Origin: Mesotoga sp. Brook.08.105.5.1
GTDB taxonomy: Bacteria; Thermotogota; Thermotogae; Petrotogales; Kosmotogaceae
Direction of reading: 5' to 3'
Length of the DNA: 64,000 nt
Assembly: GCF_002752635.1 (NCBI RefSeq)
Contig: NZ_AYTW01000012.1
Location: forward strand, 1-64,000
This document shows, piece by piece, positions 55,120 to 64,000 of the stretch. Made by a program: the position numbers and the translations under genes. How positions within the stretch are numbered: position 1 is the first letter of the stretch; each line of letters starts with the position of its first letter. The notes under the pieces are model-generated. The model was not told the origin of the DNA and did not search any database. It saw only the letters and a list, made by a program, of their open reading frames with translations.

Positions 55120-56103
55120 ATGAGTGAGCAAATCGAATTACTAGTAAACAAGACTATAGACGAAATAAGAGATCTCACTGAAAGCGGCAGGCTTACAGTT
55201 GCGTTTTCAGGGGGTTTGGATTCTACTCTTGTGGCTGTGCTGGCTTCGAGGGCTCTTGGACGGGAAAGGGTGAAGCTTGTAAACGTATGTTTTGGACCAT
55301 ATTCATATAGCAGAGGTCTTGAAATAGTAGCTTCCCTTGCAGACAAAATGAGGCTCAGACTGGAATTCACGCCGGGATACGAAGCTCAAGAAAGGGTCTG
55401 GAAGGACGGTCCTTCGTGCAATAGATGCACTAGACTTGCGAAGCTACCGGCGATAAGATCCGGAGTTTTGGGTCTTGTAGCGACGGGTGCCAACCAATCA
55501 GACACCTGGGGAAAGACAGGGATCGTCATCAAGGATGGATTCTACGCTCCCTTGAGGAAATGGACAAAGAAACAGATAGAGAATGCGCTGAGCTACCTTG
55601 GTATCGAAGTGCCAAAGATTGGAGAAGCGCCCGTTAGGGAAGGCTGCAAGCTGAAGCATCTCCTGAAGATTATGGCGAACCCGGCTTATCACGGATACTC
55701 GGTTGCTATTGCGAATGAAGTTCTACTTGATCAGCTCGAGGATTTCACTCACTCTCTTGCTAACGTAAAAGTGATCGGTCCCCTGTCAAGAAACATCGCT
55801 TTAATTAACGTCTGTCCACTTCCCCCAATAGAAATAAGGGAGAGAATCAAGAGCTCACTTCTGGAGATAGACGTGATTGATGAAGTAAGATGGGTAGAAG
55901 GACCTTCAGTCCTCAAGATTTCGGCCAATCCAGGGCTCTATAATAGCAGAGAGGCAAGAAGATGGGTATTAAACGGGAGACTGGCTCCGGAGTTTGCTTT
56001 CCCCATAGAAGTTGAGTGGGTGAAGTCCAGAAACAACAGATTAGAGACATTTCAGGTAGTAGATTGTTGGAGGTTGAAAGATGATTCGGCTCATTGTGAT
56101 TGA
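55120..56103 (+). CDS. PP-loop ATPase (LarE/GuaA/QueC-like), function unknown
   Basis: A 327-residue adenine nucleotide alpha-hydrolase-fold protein. The PP-loop is AFSGGLDSTLVAVLAS at residues 29-44. A CNRC pair (about residue 105) and ATGANQSDTWG follow; the C-terminal 100 residues are unassigned. Known relatives activate substrates by adenylation in amidation or sulfur transfer. Overlaps the next gene by 23 bases. The exact reaction cannot be read from the sequence. Confidence 0.75.
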   Translation: MSEQIELLVNKTIDEIRDLTESGRLTVAFSGGLDSTLVAVLASRALGRERVKLVNVCFGPYSYSRGLEIVASLADKMRLRLEFTPGYEAQERVWKDGPSCNRCTRLAKLPAIRSGVLGLVATGANQSDTWGKTGIVIKDGFYAPLRKWTKKQIENALSYLGIEVPKIGEAPVREGCKLKHLLKIMANPAYHGYSVAIANEVLLDQLEDFTHSLANVKVIGPLSRNIALINVCPLPPIEIRERIKSSLLEIDVIDEVRWVEGPSVLKISANPGLYNSREARRWVLNGRLAPEFAFPIEVEWVKSRNNRLETFQVVDCWRLKDDSAHCD

Positions 56104-56923
56104 TCTGGATGGTACTCTCCTCGACAGCGAGAAGAAGATCCCACTTGAAAACGAGTATGCGATAAGACGAGCTCTGGATATGGGTGTAGCAGTCTCCATA
56201 TCCACCGGAAGAAGCTATGTTTCGGGCCACAAATACGCCGAGCAACTTGGCATAGACGTACCCATTTCTTATCAGAATGGCGCTCTAGTGACGTACGGTC
56301 ACGGAGAGAATACTGAAGTAATTTCAAAATCACTTCTTGAAGCGGACAAAGCAAGATTCCTGTTCAAAAAGGCTTTGGAGAAATCCCTTAACGCTCTTGT
56401 CTTCTTCGATTTCTTCAGACTTCCGGATATTTCCACCACCAAACCTTCAGATTCTCCATACAGAGGATACTACAGTAACAACAGATATAGGATGATGTTT
56501 GAAGATAATCCGCTAATGCGGATCAAGGATGAAGGTATTCCTGAAATCGCTCTTGAAGGCAAAGAAGACAGAATTCAGGAGCTTCTCAATGAATCGAATT
56601 CTCACCTCGAGAACGTAACCGTTATCAAGAACGACAATGTTGAAGAGCACGCCTTCTACGAGTTTTTCGGACCAGGTGTGGGAAAGGAAAATGGCCTGAT
56701 ACATATACTGGAATATCTTGGGCTGAGCTGGAGAAGCGTCGCATATATTGGCGACAATTTCAATGATGTTGAGATACTGAAGAAGGCCGAATTACCCGTG
56801 GTAATGGCAAATGGACCGGACGAGGTGAAGCGGTACGCAAAACTGGTGACTGAAAGAGATAACGATAACGGTGGTGTGGCAGAGGCAATAGAGAGAATCC
56901 TGGCAACCAGGGGTGAGCGATAG
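56081..56923 (+). CDS. HAD-superfamily phosphatase, Cof type
   Basis: A 280-residue phosphatase: motif I IDLDGTLLDS (nucleophile Asp), motif II STGRS, motif IV GDNFNDVEIL. A C2 cap lies between. Likely a broad sugar phosphate or flavin phosphatase. Overlaps the PP-loop gene, and its stop overlaps the lnt start. Confidence 0.92.
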   Translation: MIRLIVIDLDGTLLDSEKKIPLENEYAIRRALDMGVAVSISTGRSYVSGHKYAEQLGIDVPISYQNGALVTYGHGENTEVISKSLLEADKARFLFKKALEKSLNALVFFDFFRLPDISTTKPSDSPYRGYYSNNRYRMMFEDNPLMRIKDEGIPEIALEGKEDRIQELLNESNSHLENVTVIKNDNVEEHAFYEFFGPGVGKENGLIHILEYLGLSWRSVAYIGDNFNDVEILKKAELPVVMANGPDEVKRYAKLVTERDNDNGGVAEAIERILATRGER

Positions 56924-58422
56924 TGGCCTTAGTTCTCCTTTCAGCAGTCCTTACTGCGCTTTCGATGCCCGGCATGCTTTGGGGTTACTTGATTTGGGTT
57001 GCACTTATCCCGTTCTTCATCTCCATGAAGGAAGTAACTCCGCTGAAGGGAGCTTTGAAGGCCTTTGTCTGGGGTTTCGTCTATCTGCTCATAACCCACT
57101 ACTGGGAACTACCTGTCCTAACCGTGAATGTTCCGGAAGTCTTGAACTCATTCCCGAACTTCATCGGAATAGTAGTATATTTCCTGATGGGTGTAGTAAT
57201 CGCAGTTCCCTTCCTTGCTTTCGGTTTCATCTACGGGTTGTATCAAAGGTTCTTCGAAAGGTATCCTGTACTTCTCAGCCTATTTGCCGCATCGTTTTTC
57301 ACAGTCACAGAGCATCTCAGGGAGATAGGCCCACTCGGATTCACGAACGGAAGGCTATCTGACGCTCTTCTAAACGAACAGCTGGGAATAGCTCAGCTTC
57401 TTGCGGTTGGTGGACCGCTACTCCTTGTCTTCATAATAGTCTTTGTCAACCACTACTTGTCTCATCTCTTCATGGAACGCACAAGAGACAGAGCCTTATT
57501 GATTGTCATTTCTGTCGCTTTCGTGGCTCTTGCGAATGCCGCGATGAGTAGTTTTGTGCCTATTCCGCATTCTTCCGATAAATATGAAAGCACACTTTAC
57601 GCGCTTCAAACAAATATCTCCATGCACATGAAGTATTACCAGCCTCCCGACGAGACCTTGAGAGTGGTCTCGAGAGCGCTGAGAGAAATTCCCGAAGGTT
57701 CCGTAGTAATCTTGCCGGAAGCAACTTTCATGAGCGATATAAGAAGTAATTCAACCGGCTCGCAGCTTCAACAGATTGCAAGCGAACGCAACTTAAGGAT
57801 TTTGGTGGGATTTCCCACATACAACGATAACAACTACAATCAGGTTAGGTTTGTAGATGGAGAGGGCTTCTCAGATGAATTCTACGCTAAAGTCCAGCTC
57901 ACTCCCTTTGTTGAGTTTCTCCCATGGCCAAGAGTATTTGGACTCTTCAGTTTTCTCAAGTTCCTCGACTACTTCGATCCAGGCCAACAATTCACAATCT
58001 TTTCCGTAGATGAGCACAGGATAGGAGCACAAATCTGTTTCGACTCTCTATACAGCAATGTCTCGCGAAATCTCACTCGCAACGGTGCAACAGTGATCGT
58101 CATTGCCACAAACGACGGTTGGTTCAATATATCGACGGCTCTTCAACAACATCTATCAAAAAGCATCGCCAGAGCAATAGAAAACAGAAGATATGTGATT
58201 CAGGTATCCAACACCGGGATTTCAGCGGTAATCGATCCCTATGGCAGGATTGTAAAGCGACTGCCCACTTCGAAGGAACTGACGGCCGAGTATGTTGTTG
58301 GCGAATTCCAGTATCTTCCGAGGGTAACGACCACCCTATATACTAGGTTTGGGAACTGGTTCTTCTGGTTCTCTCTTCTTCTAGGAATAGCTTTAATAAT
58401 ACTTGGAGGTGTTGTTCTTTGA
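56923..58422 (+). CDS. lnt: Apolipoprotein N-acyltransferase Lnt
   Basis: A 499-residue membrane enzyme that N-acylates lipoproteins. About six N-terminal helices, a nitrilase-like domain (about 205-460) and a final helix. The catalytic triad is visible: Glu in LPEATFM, Lys in AKVQLTPFVEFLP, and Cys in QICFDSLY. GTG start at 56923. Fits a diderm envelope such as the toga. Confidence 0.92.
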   Translation: MALVLLSAVLTALSMPGMLWGYLIWVALIPFFISMKEVTPLKGALKAFVWGFVYLLITHYWELPVLTVNVPEVLNSFPNFIGIVVYFLMGVVIAVPFLAFGFIYGLYQRFFERYPVLLSLFAASFFTVTEHLREIGPLGFTNGRLSDALLNEQLGIAQLLAVGGPLLLVFIIVFVNHYLSHLFMERTRDRALLIVISVAFVALANAAMSSFVPIPHSSDKYESTLYALQTNISMHMKYYQPPDETLRVVSRALREIPEGSVVILPEATFMSDIRSNSTGSQLQQIASERNLRILVGFPTYNDNNYNQVRFVDGEGFSDEFYAKVQLTPFVEFLPWPRVFGLFSFLKFLDYFDPGQQFTIFSVDEHRIGAQICFDSLYSNVSRNLTRNGATVIVIATNDGWFNISTALQQHLSKSIARAIENRRYVIQVSNTGISAVIDPYGRIVKRLPTSKELTAEYVVGEFQYLPRVTTTLYTRFGNWFFWFSLLLGIALIILGGVVL

Positions 58423-58832
58423 ATTACCGTGAGAGAGCAAAAAAAATCCTCGAGACCCTCAACAGAGTTATTGTTGTGGGTTTCTCAAAGAATCCGGAAA
58501 AGGCGGCTAACTACGTTCCTACATATCTTATTGAAAAGGGGTATCGCGTGATACCTGTTAATCCGAGCATGGAAGAATACAGCGGCCTAAAAGTATACCC
58601 GGATCTTGAATCAGTCGTGGCCGACGGAATAGAGCTTGAAGTAGTTGACATCTTTAGACCCTCTGAGGAGGCGGAATCAGTCGCCTTGAAGGCCATAGAG
58701 CTGGGAGCAAAGGCTGTTTGGCTGCAGAAGGGTATAACGAGTGAAAAGGCTGCAAAGGCTGCCGCAGAAAAGGGAGTTCTTTACGTAGAAGACCTGTGCA
58801 TGTTCGAGGAACATAGGAGAATATCGCTGTGA
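58419..58832 (+). CDS. CoA-binding protein (YccU-like)
   Basis: A 137-residue Rossmann-fold protein of the CoA_binding_2 family: VIVVGFSKNPEKAANYVP, GYRVIPVNPSMEEYSGLKVYP, AVWLQKGI. TTG at 58419 overlaps the lnt stop. Family proteins bind CoA, but their role is unclear. Confidence 0.9.
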   Translation: MNYRERAKKILETLNRVIVVGFSKNPEKAANYVPTYLIEKGYRVIPVNPSMEEYSGLKVYPDLESVVADGIELEVVDIFRPSEEAESVALKAIELGAKAVWLQKGITSEKAAKAAAEKGVLYVEDLCMFEEHRRISL

Positions 58833-60202
58833 CGCAAGTTCCGTACTTGGTAGCGGGCGCGGCCCAGGGCGTCGGAAAGAGCTCTTAAACGTCGTACGAG
58901 TTAGCTGGTGCGGGGTAGGGGTAGATGATGGTGGTTGGCCTGAAGCAAGAGCGAGAGCTAGAACTTGGTCATTCAGAAAACAAATGAAAGTTATGCAATC
59001 AGACGCAACGGACTTTGTCGATGATGCCTTGGCACACCCTGGCAAGAATCCGGCATTTGAAAGTCCATGATAGAGATCATTGGTTCTCGTTTGAGGGATG
59101 AACTCTGGAAACATAGACCGTGATGCTGAAACAATTTCGCATGCGGCAATAGCGGGTATAGGGTATTAGGTCTGGGCGGTTCGGTGAACAGAAGCGGTCA
59201 ACCCCTTGAGCGATTCTTGAGAAACCGCGGTTGGTGGTTGCAGCGGTAGGAAAGAGCAAAGTGAAACAGGCTGACCGTTGAATGGTTCTCCGTTTGCCAA
59301 GAAAAGCATCAGTTGGAAGTTCCAAGTTGCAAGTTGTAAGAAAAAGCAAGAGACCGGGGTTGGGGGTAGGAAAGAACGAGAGAACCTGGTTGACCGTTGA
59401 ACGGTTCTCCGAGGAGAACCCGTTGTTCGTTCCAGAGCGAGTATCTGTTCTTCGTTCTTGGTGAAGATCATAATGCAGGAGCAAGAAGATCATAACCAGG
59501 AACCTCAAGCAGAAGCATTTTGGGGCAGGCTCTGCAGGTTGATTGCTTTTTTGAATCCTTCCCTGTGAAGCATGCATTACGACCTGGCGTGATCTTCGCC
59601 ACCCTTGCGTCCGCCGATGTTCTTTGGCCCATTGCTTCTCGCGATGTTCTTCCCGGAGAACGGCTCTTACAGCGTTAAGCGGTTCTTCCAGCGACCAGCG
59701 GTTTTTTTCTTAAGCGTGCAGCTGCTCTTTCGAAGGACAGGTCCTCGCTCCTGGACGGCGAACGGACAACGTCTCTTTCGCTCTTCTTCTGAACCAAGAA
59801 CAAAGCTCCTAGCTCTGGAACGAAGAACTTGGGCGCAACGCGCCGGAACCGATCTTCCGATACTATCGGAGAACGGCGAACCGCTGACGGTCAACGTGGT
59901 TTTTCATCAGCGCTCAGCGTTCAGCGGTTCTTAGCCCGCGAAGCGGAATTGGCCTTTGCTAAGCAAAGACTGGCCAGGCGGAGCCGGACTGGCCACTGAA
60001 GGTGACTGGCTCTTTCTTTTGCCTCCTGGCGCGGAAGCGCCAGCACCACTTCCCCGGACGTTTCTCCGGGCATCGCTTCCTGCGCAGCAGCATCACTTCT
60101 CGACGAAGTCGGACTCGCCTCCTGCCGAAGGCAGCCTTGCGTCCGCCGATGTTTTCGGCGCATTGCGTACCCGGGGCAGCGCGCAGTAGGCGTCTGCCTC
60201 AC
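58833..60202. repeat. Long non-coding gap; hairpin mosaic repeat, copy D
   Basis: 1,370 bases without a credible gene. 58833-59100 shows nothing I recognise. From about 59100 the mosaic begins: GACCGTTGAACGGTTCTC-type stems (59270-59410), a block inverted relative to copy C (59421-59473), AGCGACCAGCG (59690) like the copy B tandem, and another CCAAGAAC...CTGGAACGAAGAAC block (59793-59828). On the minus strand 60165-60023 gives stem-loops CTGCCTTCGGCAG, CGACTTCGTCG, TGCTGCGCA, CCGGAGAAACGTCCGG and TGGCGCTTCCGCGCCA with GGAAGTGRTGC-type linkers. 60012-59940 has the GCCAGT-linked class. Confidence 0.85.
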
Positions 60203-60988
60203 TTAATCATACAAGACTCTCTCCCTGAACTCTTCAACCAGCTCCGGAGAGTTGTTGGCAACGAGAACATTGGGATCTAGAAGGTCAAGAGGTTCCTTAA
60301 GACAGCTTCCAACGAAGCCACCGGCTTCCTTCACCAGCAGGACTCCGCTGGCAACATCCCATGCCTTGAGTTTCTCTTCCCAGAATATATCTGCTCTGCC
60401 GGCTGCAACGTAGGCAAAGTCAAGACACGCGCTTCCCGTTATACGAACGCCTCTACATATCTTTATCGCTCGATTAATTCTCCTCGTAATTCTCTCAAAA
60501 GACGTCTCGGATGAGTACTGAAGGCCAACATGACTTGTAGCTTCTCGAAGCTCTTTTGTTTTGCTAACCCAAATCCGTTTATTGTTTAAGTAGGCACCCT
60601 GACCCTCAATTGCATGGAATGTCTCCTTCCGGTTGTGATCATAGGTAACTGCCAATACGACACGATTTTCTGTGTACAGAGCAATCTGTGTCGAATAGTG
60701 AGGATTTGACTTCGAGAAGTTTGTCGTGCCGTCCACAGGATCAACTATCCACATTGTTGAGGATCTAACATCTGGTCCCGACTCTTCTCCGAGATACGCA
60801 GCATCCGGGAAGAGATTGTGAAGAAACGACTTGAGATTTTCTTCTATCTCGAGATCAACCGAGGTAACAATGTCCTTGTACCCGGACTTTCGTTCAACCG
60901 AAAACTCTTCCTTCGAGACCTTCCTCCATAGTTCAGGAAGATAAGCTCTGATTTTCCTGCTGAAGGTATTGAGAAGCAGATTATCCAC
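60203..60988 (-). CDS. Inositol monophosphatase family protein
   Basis: A 261-residue Mg-dependent phosphatase. Motifs GEESG (about residue 67), WIVDPVDGTTNF (about 79) and LKAWDVASG (metal ligand, about 208) are intact. Substrate may be inositol phosphate, fructose-1,6-bisphosphate or NADP. GTG start overlaps the pheT stop by 8 bases, so it is in the pheST transcript. It ends directly at mosaic D. Confidence 0.9.
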   Translation of the reverse strand: MDNLLLNTFSRKIRAYLPELWRKVSKEEFSVERKSGYKDIVTSVDLEIEENLKSFLHNLFPDAAYLGEESGPDVRSSTMWIVDPVDGTTNFSKSNPHYSTQIALYTENRVVLAVTYDHNRKETFHAIEGQGAYLNNKRIWVSKTKELREATSHVGLQYSSETSFERITRRINRAIKICRGVRITGSACLDFAYVAAGRADIFWEEKLKAWDVASGVLLVKEAGGFVGSCLKEPLDLLDPNVLVANNSPELVEEFRERVLYD

Positions 60989-63350
60989 GCAGCTTCACAC
61001 CAATCTCTTCAGTCTCTTTTAAAACCAACTCGATTAGAGAGTTTATCTCTTCGTCGGTAAGGGTCTTTTCGAAAGATTCAAAAGCTAGAGTAACTGTTAT
61101 GCTCCTGTATCCATGTTCAATGCCTTTTCCTTCATACAGGTCGGAAACCCTTACTTCGTTGAAAAAGGTTCCTTCTAGAGTATTGGTTATCAGCTTTTCA
61201 AGCTGCCCATAGTCTATAGAGTAAGGAACAAGGAACGAGAGATCTCTGAAGACTCTTGGGAATGGAGAGATTTTCTTTACTCCGGAAAACTCTTTCATCA
61301 TGCTTTCAATTAAGGTTACGTTGAGTTCTGCAATAAACACTTCACCGCTTTTGATTTCGTAAAGAGAATCGGCTATTGCTGGATCTACAGCACCAAGGAA
61401 GCCCGCTCTTGCACCCTCAATCTCTACAGAGACTGCTTTCCCTCTTTCGAGCCAAGGGGCTGATGAAGGCTTGTACGCAGGAGTTAAACCGTAAAGTGAG
61501 AAGAACTCGTCGATTATTCCCTTGATAGTGAAGAAGTCGATTACCCTCTTGTCGGAATAATCCTGTGGATTCTCTCTTCCTGTAGCCACAAAACCTAACG
61601 CAGTTGTTTCGCACTGCTTCTCAAGTGGATTGAAAACCGAAGCTATCTCGAAAAGCTTGATATCTCTGTTCTGTCTTCTGAAATTGTAGGATGCCGCAGC
61701 TAAGAGATTATAGACTAGCGATGGCCTCAAGACAGCCATATCCATCGACAGCGGGTTCCTCAAAGCGATGCAATCGACTCCTTTGTTTACTTTTGCAATC
61801 TCTTCGGGATTTACGAAACTGTATGTGACAACCTCGTCGAAACCATTTGCGACCATCAGATCCTTAAGTCTCTTCTGCCTCTTCAAAGACTCCGGTACGC
61901 CAGCCGAGATGGGGAAAATCCTGGGCAGTTCGTTTACTATCCTGTCGTAGCCGTAGATTCTGCCGATCTCTTCAACAAGATCAATTTCCAGTTTTGTGTC
62001 GTATGCTCGAAAAGCAGGTGGTTTTACCTTCCAGCCATCATCTGTGCGCTCGACTGAAAACTCCAGGCTTTCAAGTATTCTGCCGATCTTCTCTGGCGGA
62101 ACTGCTCCTCCAAGTCTCTCACTTACGTACGACTCTCTTAGCTTTATATGCTGAAGCTCGGGCACCCTTCCGGCATCGACGATGTTCGAACCTACGTTTG
62201 CGCTACAGAGCTGCTTCATTAGATCGGCCAGTCGTCTTATCACGTAAATCGAATCTTCGTAGTCTATACCTCTCTCAAATCTGTACGAACTGTCTGTAGA
62301 GATCCCAAGCTTCCTTGCAGTCTTTCGGATTCTCACGGGATCAAACACGGCAACCTCTAGCAGAACTCTTTTCGTAGTTGAATAGACTCCCGATTCCTCA
62401 CCACCCATAACTCCCGCAAGGGCTAGAGGGGTTTCGCCATTTGTGATCAGCATATCATTGTTATCAAGCTCCACGGTTTTTCCGTCGAGGAGTTCCAGCT
62501 TTTCTCCGTTTCTTGCCTTGCGAACAACTATTTCGGTTGATCCAATCTTCTCCACGTCGAATGCGTGAACAGGATGACCGGTCTCAAGCATCACGTAATT
62601 CGTTATATCCACTACGTTGTTTATCGGCCTGAGACCTGCCGCAACCAGTCTCTTCTTCATCCAGAGAGGAGACTCGCCGATTTTCACATGGTCCACCAGA
62701 AGGGCCGTGTATCTGATACAGCCATTGTCGTTCAGCTTCACCTTCAGAAAAGGATCATCTCCGGTCTGAATCGACTCATCCACTTCAGGTCTCGTGATCT
62801 TCTTTTCAAAGATCGCACCTAGTTCTCTCGCCAATCCAACGACAGAGAGACAGTCTCCCCGGTTGGCCGTCAATTCCACTTCGACCACCGGCGAGTCGAG
62901 CCCAAGCAGTTCAACCACGGAATCCCCCGGTCGACCTTCTTCAAGTCTCAATATAGTAAGTGATTTGTCCTCCAGACCTAACTCCTCAAGAGAAAGAAAC
63001 ATTCCTTCCGATTCAACTCCAAGGAACTCCTTTTTCTCGATCTTCATTCCTGAAAGAGAGGAGCCTTCAGGCAACACGGCGACTGTTTCGCCTTTCTTGA
63101 CAGTCAAGTCTGCTGTAACCACAGTTATCTTACGAGCACCGATGTCAATCTCGGTTATTTGAAGCCTTTCACTCTCAGGGTGAATACCTGTTGAAACAAT
63201 CCTTCCCACCAATGCTCCCTCGACATAACTCCAGGGATACTCAACACCTGCAACTTCAGTACCGCTCAGCGATAAGCTATTGCCGAGTTCCTCAGGGGAT
63301 TTGTCGCTTATATCAATGAAGTCACCAAGCCATTCGAGATACAGTCTCAT
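60981..63350 (-). CDS. pheT: Phenylalanine-tRNA ligase beta subunit
   Basis: A 789-residue beta chain. N-terminal OB-fold tRNA-binding domain (about 39-150), B3/B4 editing region, B5 domain (about 400-470), catalytic-like core ([15 protein letters not shown]), and C-terminal anticodon-binding FDX-ACB domain ([16 protein letters not shown]). Start overlaps the pheS stop. Length is normal. Confidence 0.96.
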   Translation of the reverse strand: MRLYLEWLGDFIDISDKSPEELGNSLSLSGTEVAGVEYPWSYVEGALVGRIVSTGIHPESERLQITEIDIGARKITVVTADLTVKKGETVAVLPEGSSLSGMKIEKKEFLGVESEGMFLSLEELGLEDKSLTILRLEEGRPGDSVVELLGLDSPVVEVELTANRGDCLSVVGLARELGAIFEKKITRPEVDESIQTGDDPFLKVKLNDNGCIRYTALLVDHVKIGESPLWMKKRLVAAGLRPINNVVDITNYVMLETGHPVHAFDVEKIGSTEIVVRKARNGEKLELLDGKTVELDNNDMLITNGETPLALAGVMGGEESGVYSTTKRVLLEVAVFDPVRIRKTARKLGISTDSSYRFERGIDYEDSIYVIRRLADLMKQLCSANVGSNIVDAGRVPELQHIKLRESYVSERLGGAVPPEKIGRILESLEFSVERTDDGWKVKPPAFRAYDTKLEIDLVEEIGRIYGYDRIVNELPRIFPISAGVPESLKRQKRLKDLMVANGFDEVVTYSFVNPEEIAKVNKGVDCIALRNPLSMDMAVLRPSLVYNLLAAASYNFRRQNRDIKLFEIASVFNPLEKQCETTALGFVATGRENPQDYSDKRVIDFFTIKGIIDEFFSLYGLTPAYKPSSAPWLERGKAVSVEIEGARAGFLGAVDPAIADSLYEIKSGEVFIAELNVTLIESMMKEFSGVKKISPFPRVFRDLSFLVPYSIDYGQLEKLITNTLEGTFFNEVRVSDLYEGKGIEHGYRSITVTLAFESFEKTLTDEEINSLIELVLKETEEIGVKLRG

Positions 63351-64000
63351 ATTACAGCCCTCCTGTAACCCCTAAGGAAGCGTCTATCGTTCCGAAGAAG
63401 GTCCCTGATGTCTTCAAGATCGTACTTCAGCATCGCAATTCTCTCAAGACCCGTTCCGGCAGCAAAACCACTCCAGACTTCAGGATCGTATCCTACGCTC
63501 TTAAATACGTTCGGATGTACCATGCCTGCTCCAAGGATCTCTAGCCATCCACTGCCTCCACAACTTCTGCAGCCTTCTCCGTTGCAGATCCCGCAACTCA
63601 CATCGACTTCAAAGCTCGGCTCCGTAAACGGGAAGAAGCTGGGACGTAATCTGATCTTCCTGTTATCGCCAAAGAGCCTCTTGACAAAATGGTCTAGCGA
63701 GCCCTTCAAATGGCTGACCGATACTCCCTTATCCACGAACAGGATCTCAAACTGATGGAACATAGGAAGATGAGTAGCGTCGGGAGTGTCCTTTCTATAG
63801 CAGGTCCCAGGCGCGAATATCGCGAGAGGCGGGTTTCTTGACTCCATTGTCCTTATCTGAACGGGAGAAGTATGCGTTCTGAGGAGTCTGCCGTCTTCAA
63901 GATAGAAAGTATCCTGCATGTCTCTTGCGGGGTGCCACTCAGGAGTGTTCAAAGCCTCGAAGTTGTAGTAGGTTGTCTCAATCTCCGGACCCGTCGTTAC
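63347..64000 (-). CDS. pheS: Phenylalanine-tRNA ligase alpha subunit (partial)
   Basis: The C-terminal 217 residues of the catalytic chain; the start lies beyond the right edge, and the frame stays open to base 64000. Motif 2 region [12 protein letters not shown] and motif 3 [12 protein letters not shown] are visible. The four cysteines in [13 protein letters not shown] are unusual for bacterial PheS but known in some. Stop overlaps pheT. Confidence 0.96.
   Translation of the reverse strand, partial: VTTGPEIETTYYNFEALNTPEWHPARDMQDTFYLEDGRLLRTHTSPVQIRTMESRNPPLAIFAPGTCYRKDTPDATHLPMFHQFEILFVDKGVSVSHLKGSLDHFVKRLFGDNRKIRLRPSFFPFTEPSFEVDVSCGICNGEGCRSCGGSGWLEILGAGMVHPNVFKSVGYDPEVWSGFAAGTGLERIAMLKYDLEDIRDLLRNDRRFLRGYRRAVI

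Noticed and set aside
59940-60175. Integron attC array
   Set aside because: There is no integrase, no gene cassettes between units, and the hairpins are far shorter than attC sites.
59077-60280. Several open frames on both strands in mosaic D
   Set aside because: Same repeat composition, no ribosome sites, mutually overlapping.

Overview
The window reads as chromosome of a mesophilic or moderately thermophilic member of the Thermotogota, most like the Mesotoga/Kosmotoga group. This placement is inferred from gene content and protein style: a SpoVS homologue in a non-sporulating setting, the D-ornithine aminomutase pathway, dciA-gyrB beside ftsA-ftsZ, dense overlapping operons with strong GGAGG ribosome sites, and frequent GTG/TTG starts. 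No database search was possible. The right edge cuts pheS. The left edge cuts a strongly structured non-coding element.

Layout. 1-650: structured RNA-like segment, then a hairpin mosaic. 653-6976: radical SAM gene plus its TetR regulator with a clear operator, an RpiR regulator overlapping a BMP-family binding protein, a secreted protein of unknown function, and a small leader ORF with terminator ahead of an rsgA that carries a one-base frameshift. 7234-9185: a complete IS1634-like insertion sequence with 6-bp target duplications. 9343-16641: tmRNA, a PAS/AAA+ enhancer-binding regulator, rsmA, tRNA-Ser(GGA), glmM and uvrA. 17468-24121: an unknown protein, then a leftward sugar ABC transporter operon followed by a secreted PHP-domain protein and an alpha/beta hydrolase. 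24370-30299: transposase remnant, diguanylate cyclase, hairpin mosaic, PC4-like protein, Gfo/Idh/MocA oxidoreductase and an orphan ABC ATPase. 30518-33415: five tRNAs, spoVS, a GH13-like enzyme and tRNA-Ser(CGA). 33661-38229: rplU-rpmA-rplM-rpsI-dnaG-rpoD. 38307-49597: a long rightward run with a 59-aa ORF, a degenerate ABC ATPase, a PfkB sugar kinase, a CBS protein, mtaB, an aminotransferase, dciA-like, gyrB, a possible FtsQ-position protein, ftsA, ftsZ and a PilB/GspE ATPase. 49767-55063: ord-ortA-ortB-oraS-oraE. 55120-58832: PP-loop ATPase, HAD phosphatase, lnt and a CoA-binding protein. 58833-60202: the largest hairpin mosaic. 60203-64000: leftward pheS-pheT and an inositol monophosphatase-family gene.

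How it works together. The ornithine operon encodes aminomutase, dehydrogenase and thiolase, which together turn D-ornithine into acetyl-CoA and D-alanine. The sugar ABC operon, GH13 enzyme and PfkB kinase point to saccharide use. The ribosomal protein/dnaG/rpoD and gyrB/ftsA/ftsZ runs are growth-linked operons.

The most unusual signal is a family of intergenic mosaics at about 255-545, 16655-17275, 26995-27800 and 59100-60200. They are built from small stem-loops whose stems vary but stay base-paired, separated by nearly constant linkers (GGAAGTGATGC in one class, GCCAGT in another), together with larger shared blocks. The same blocks recur in the same order in different copies and in both orientations. 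I do not recognise this family.
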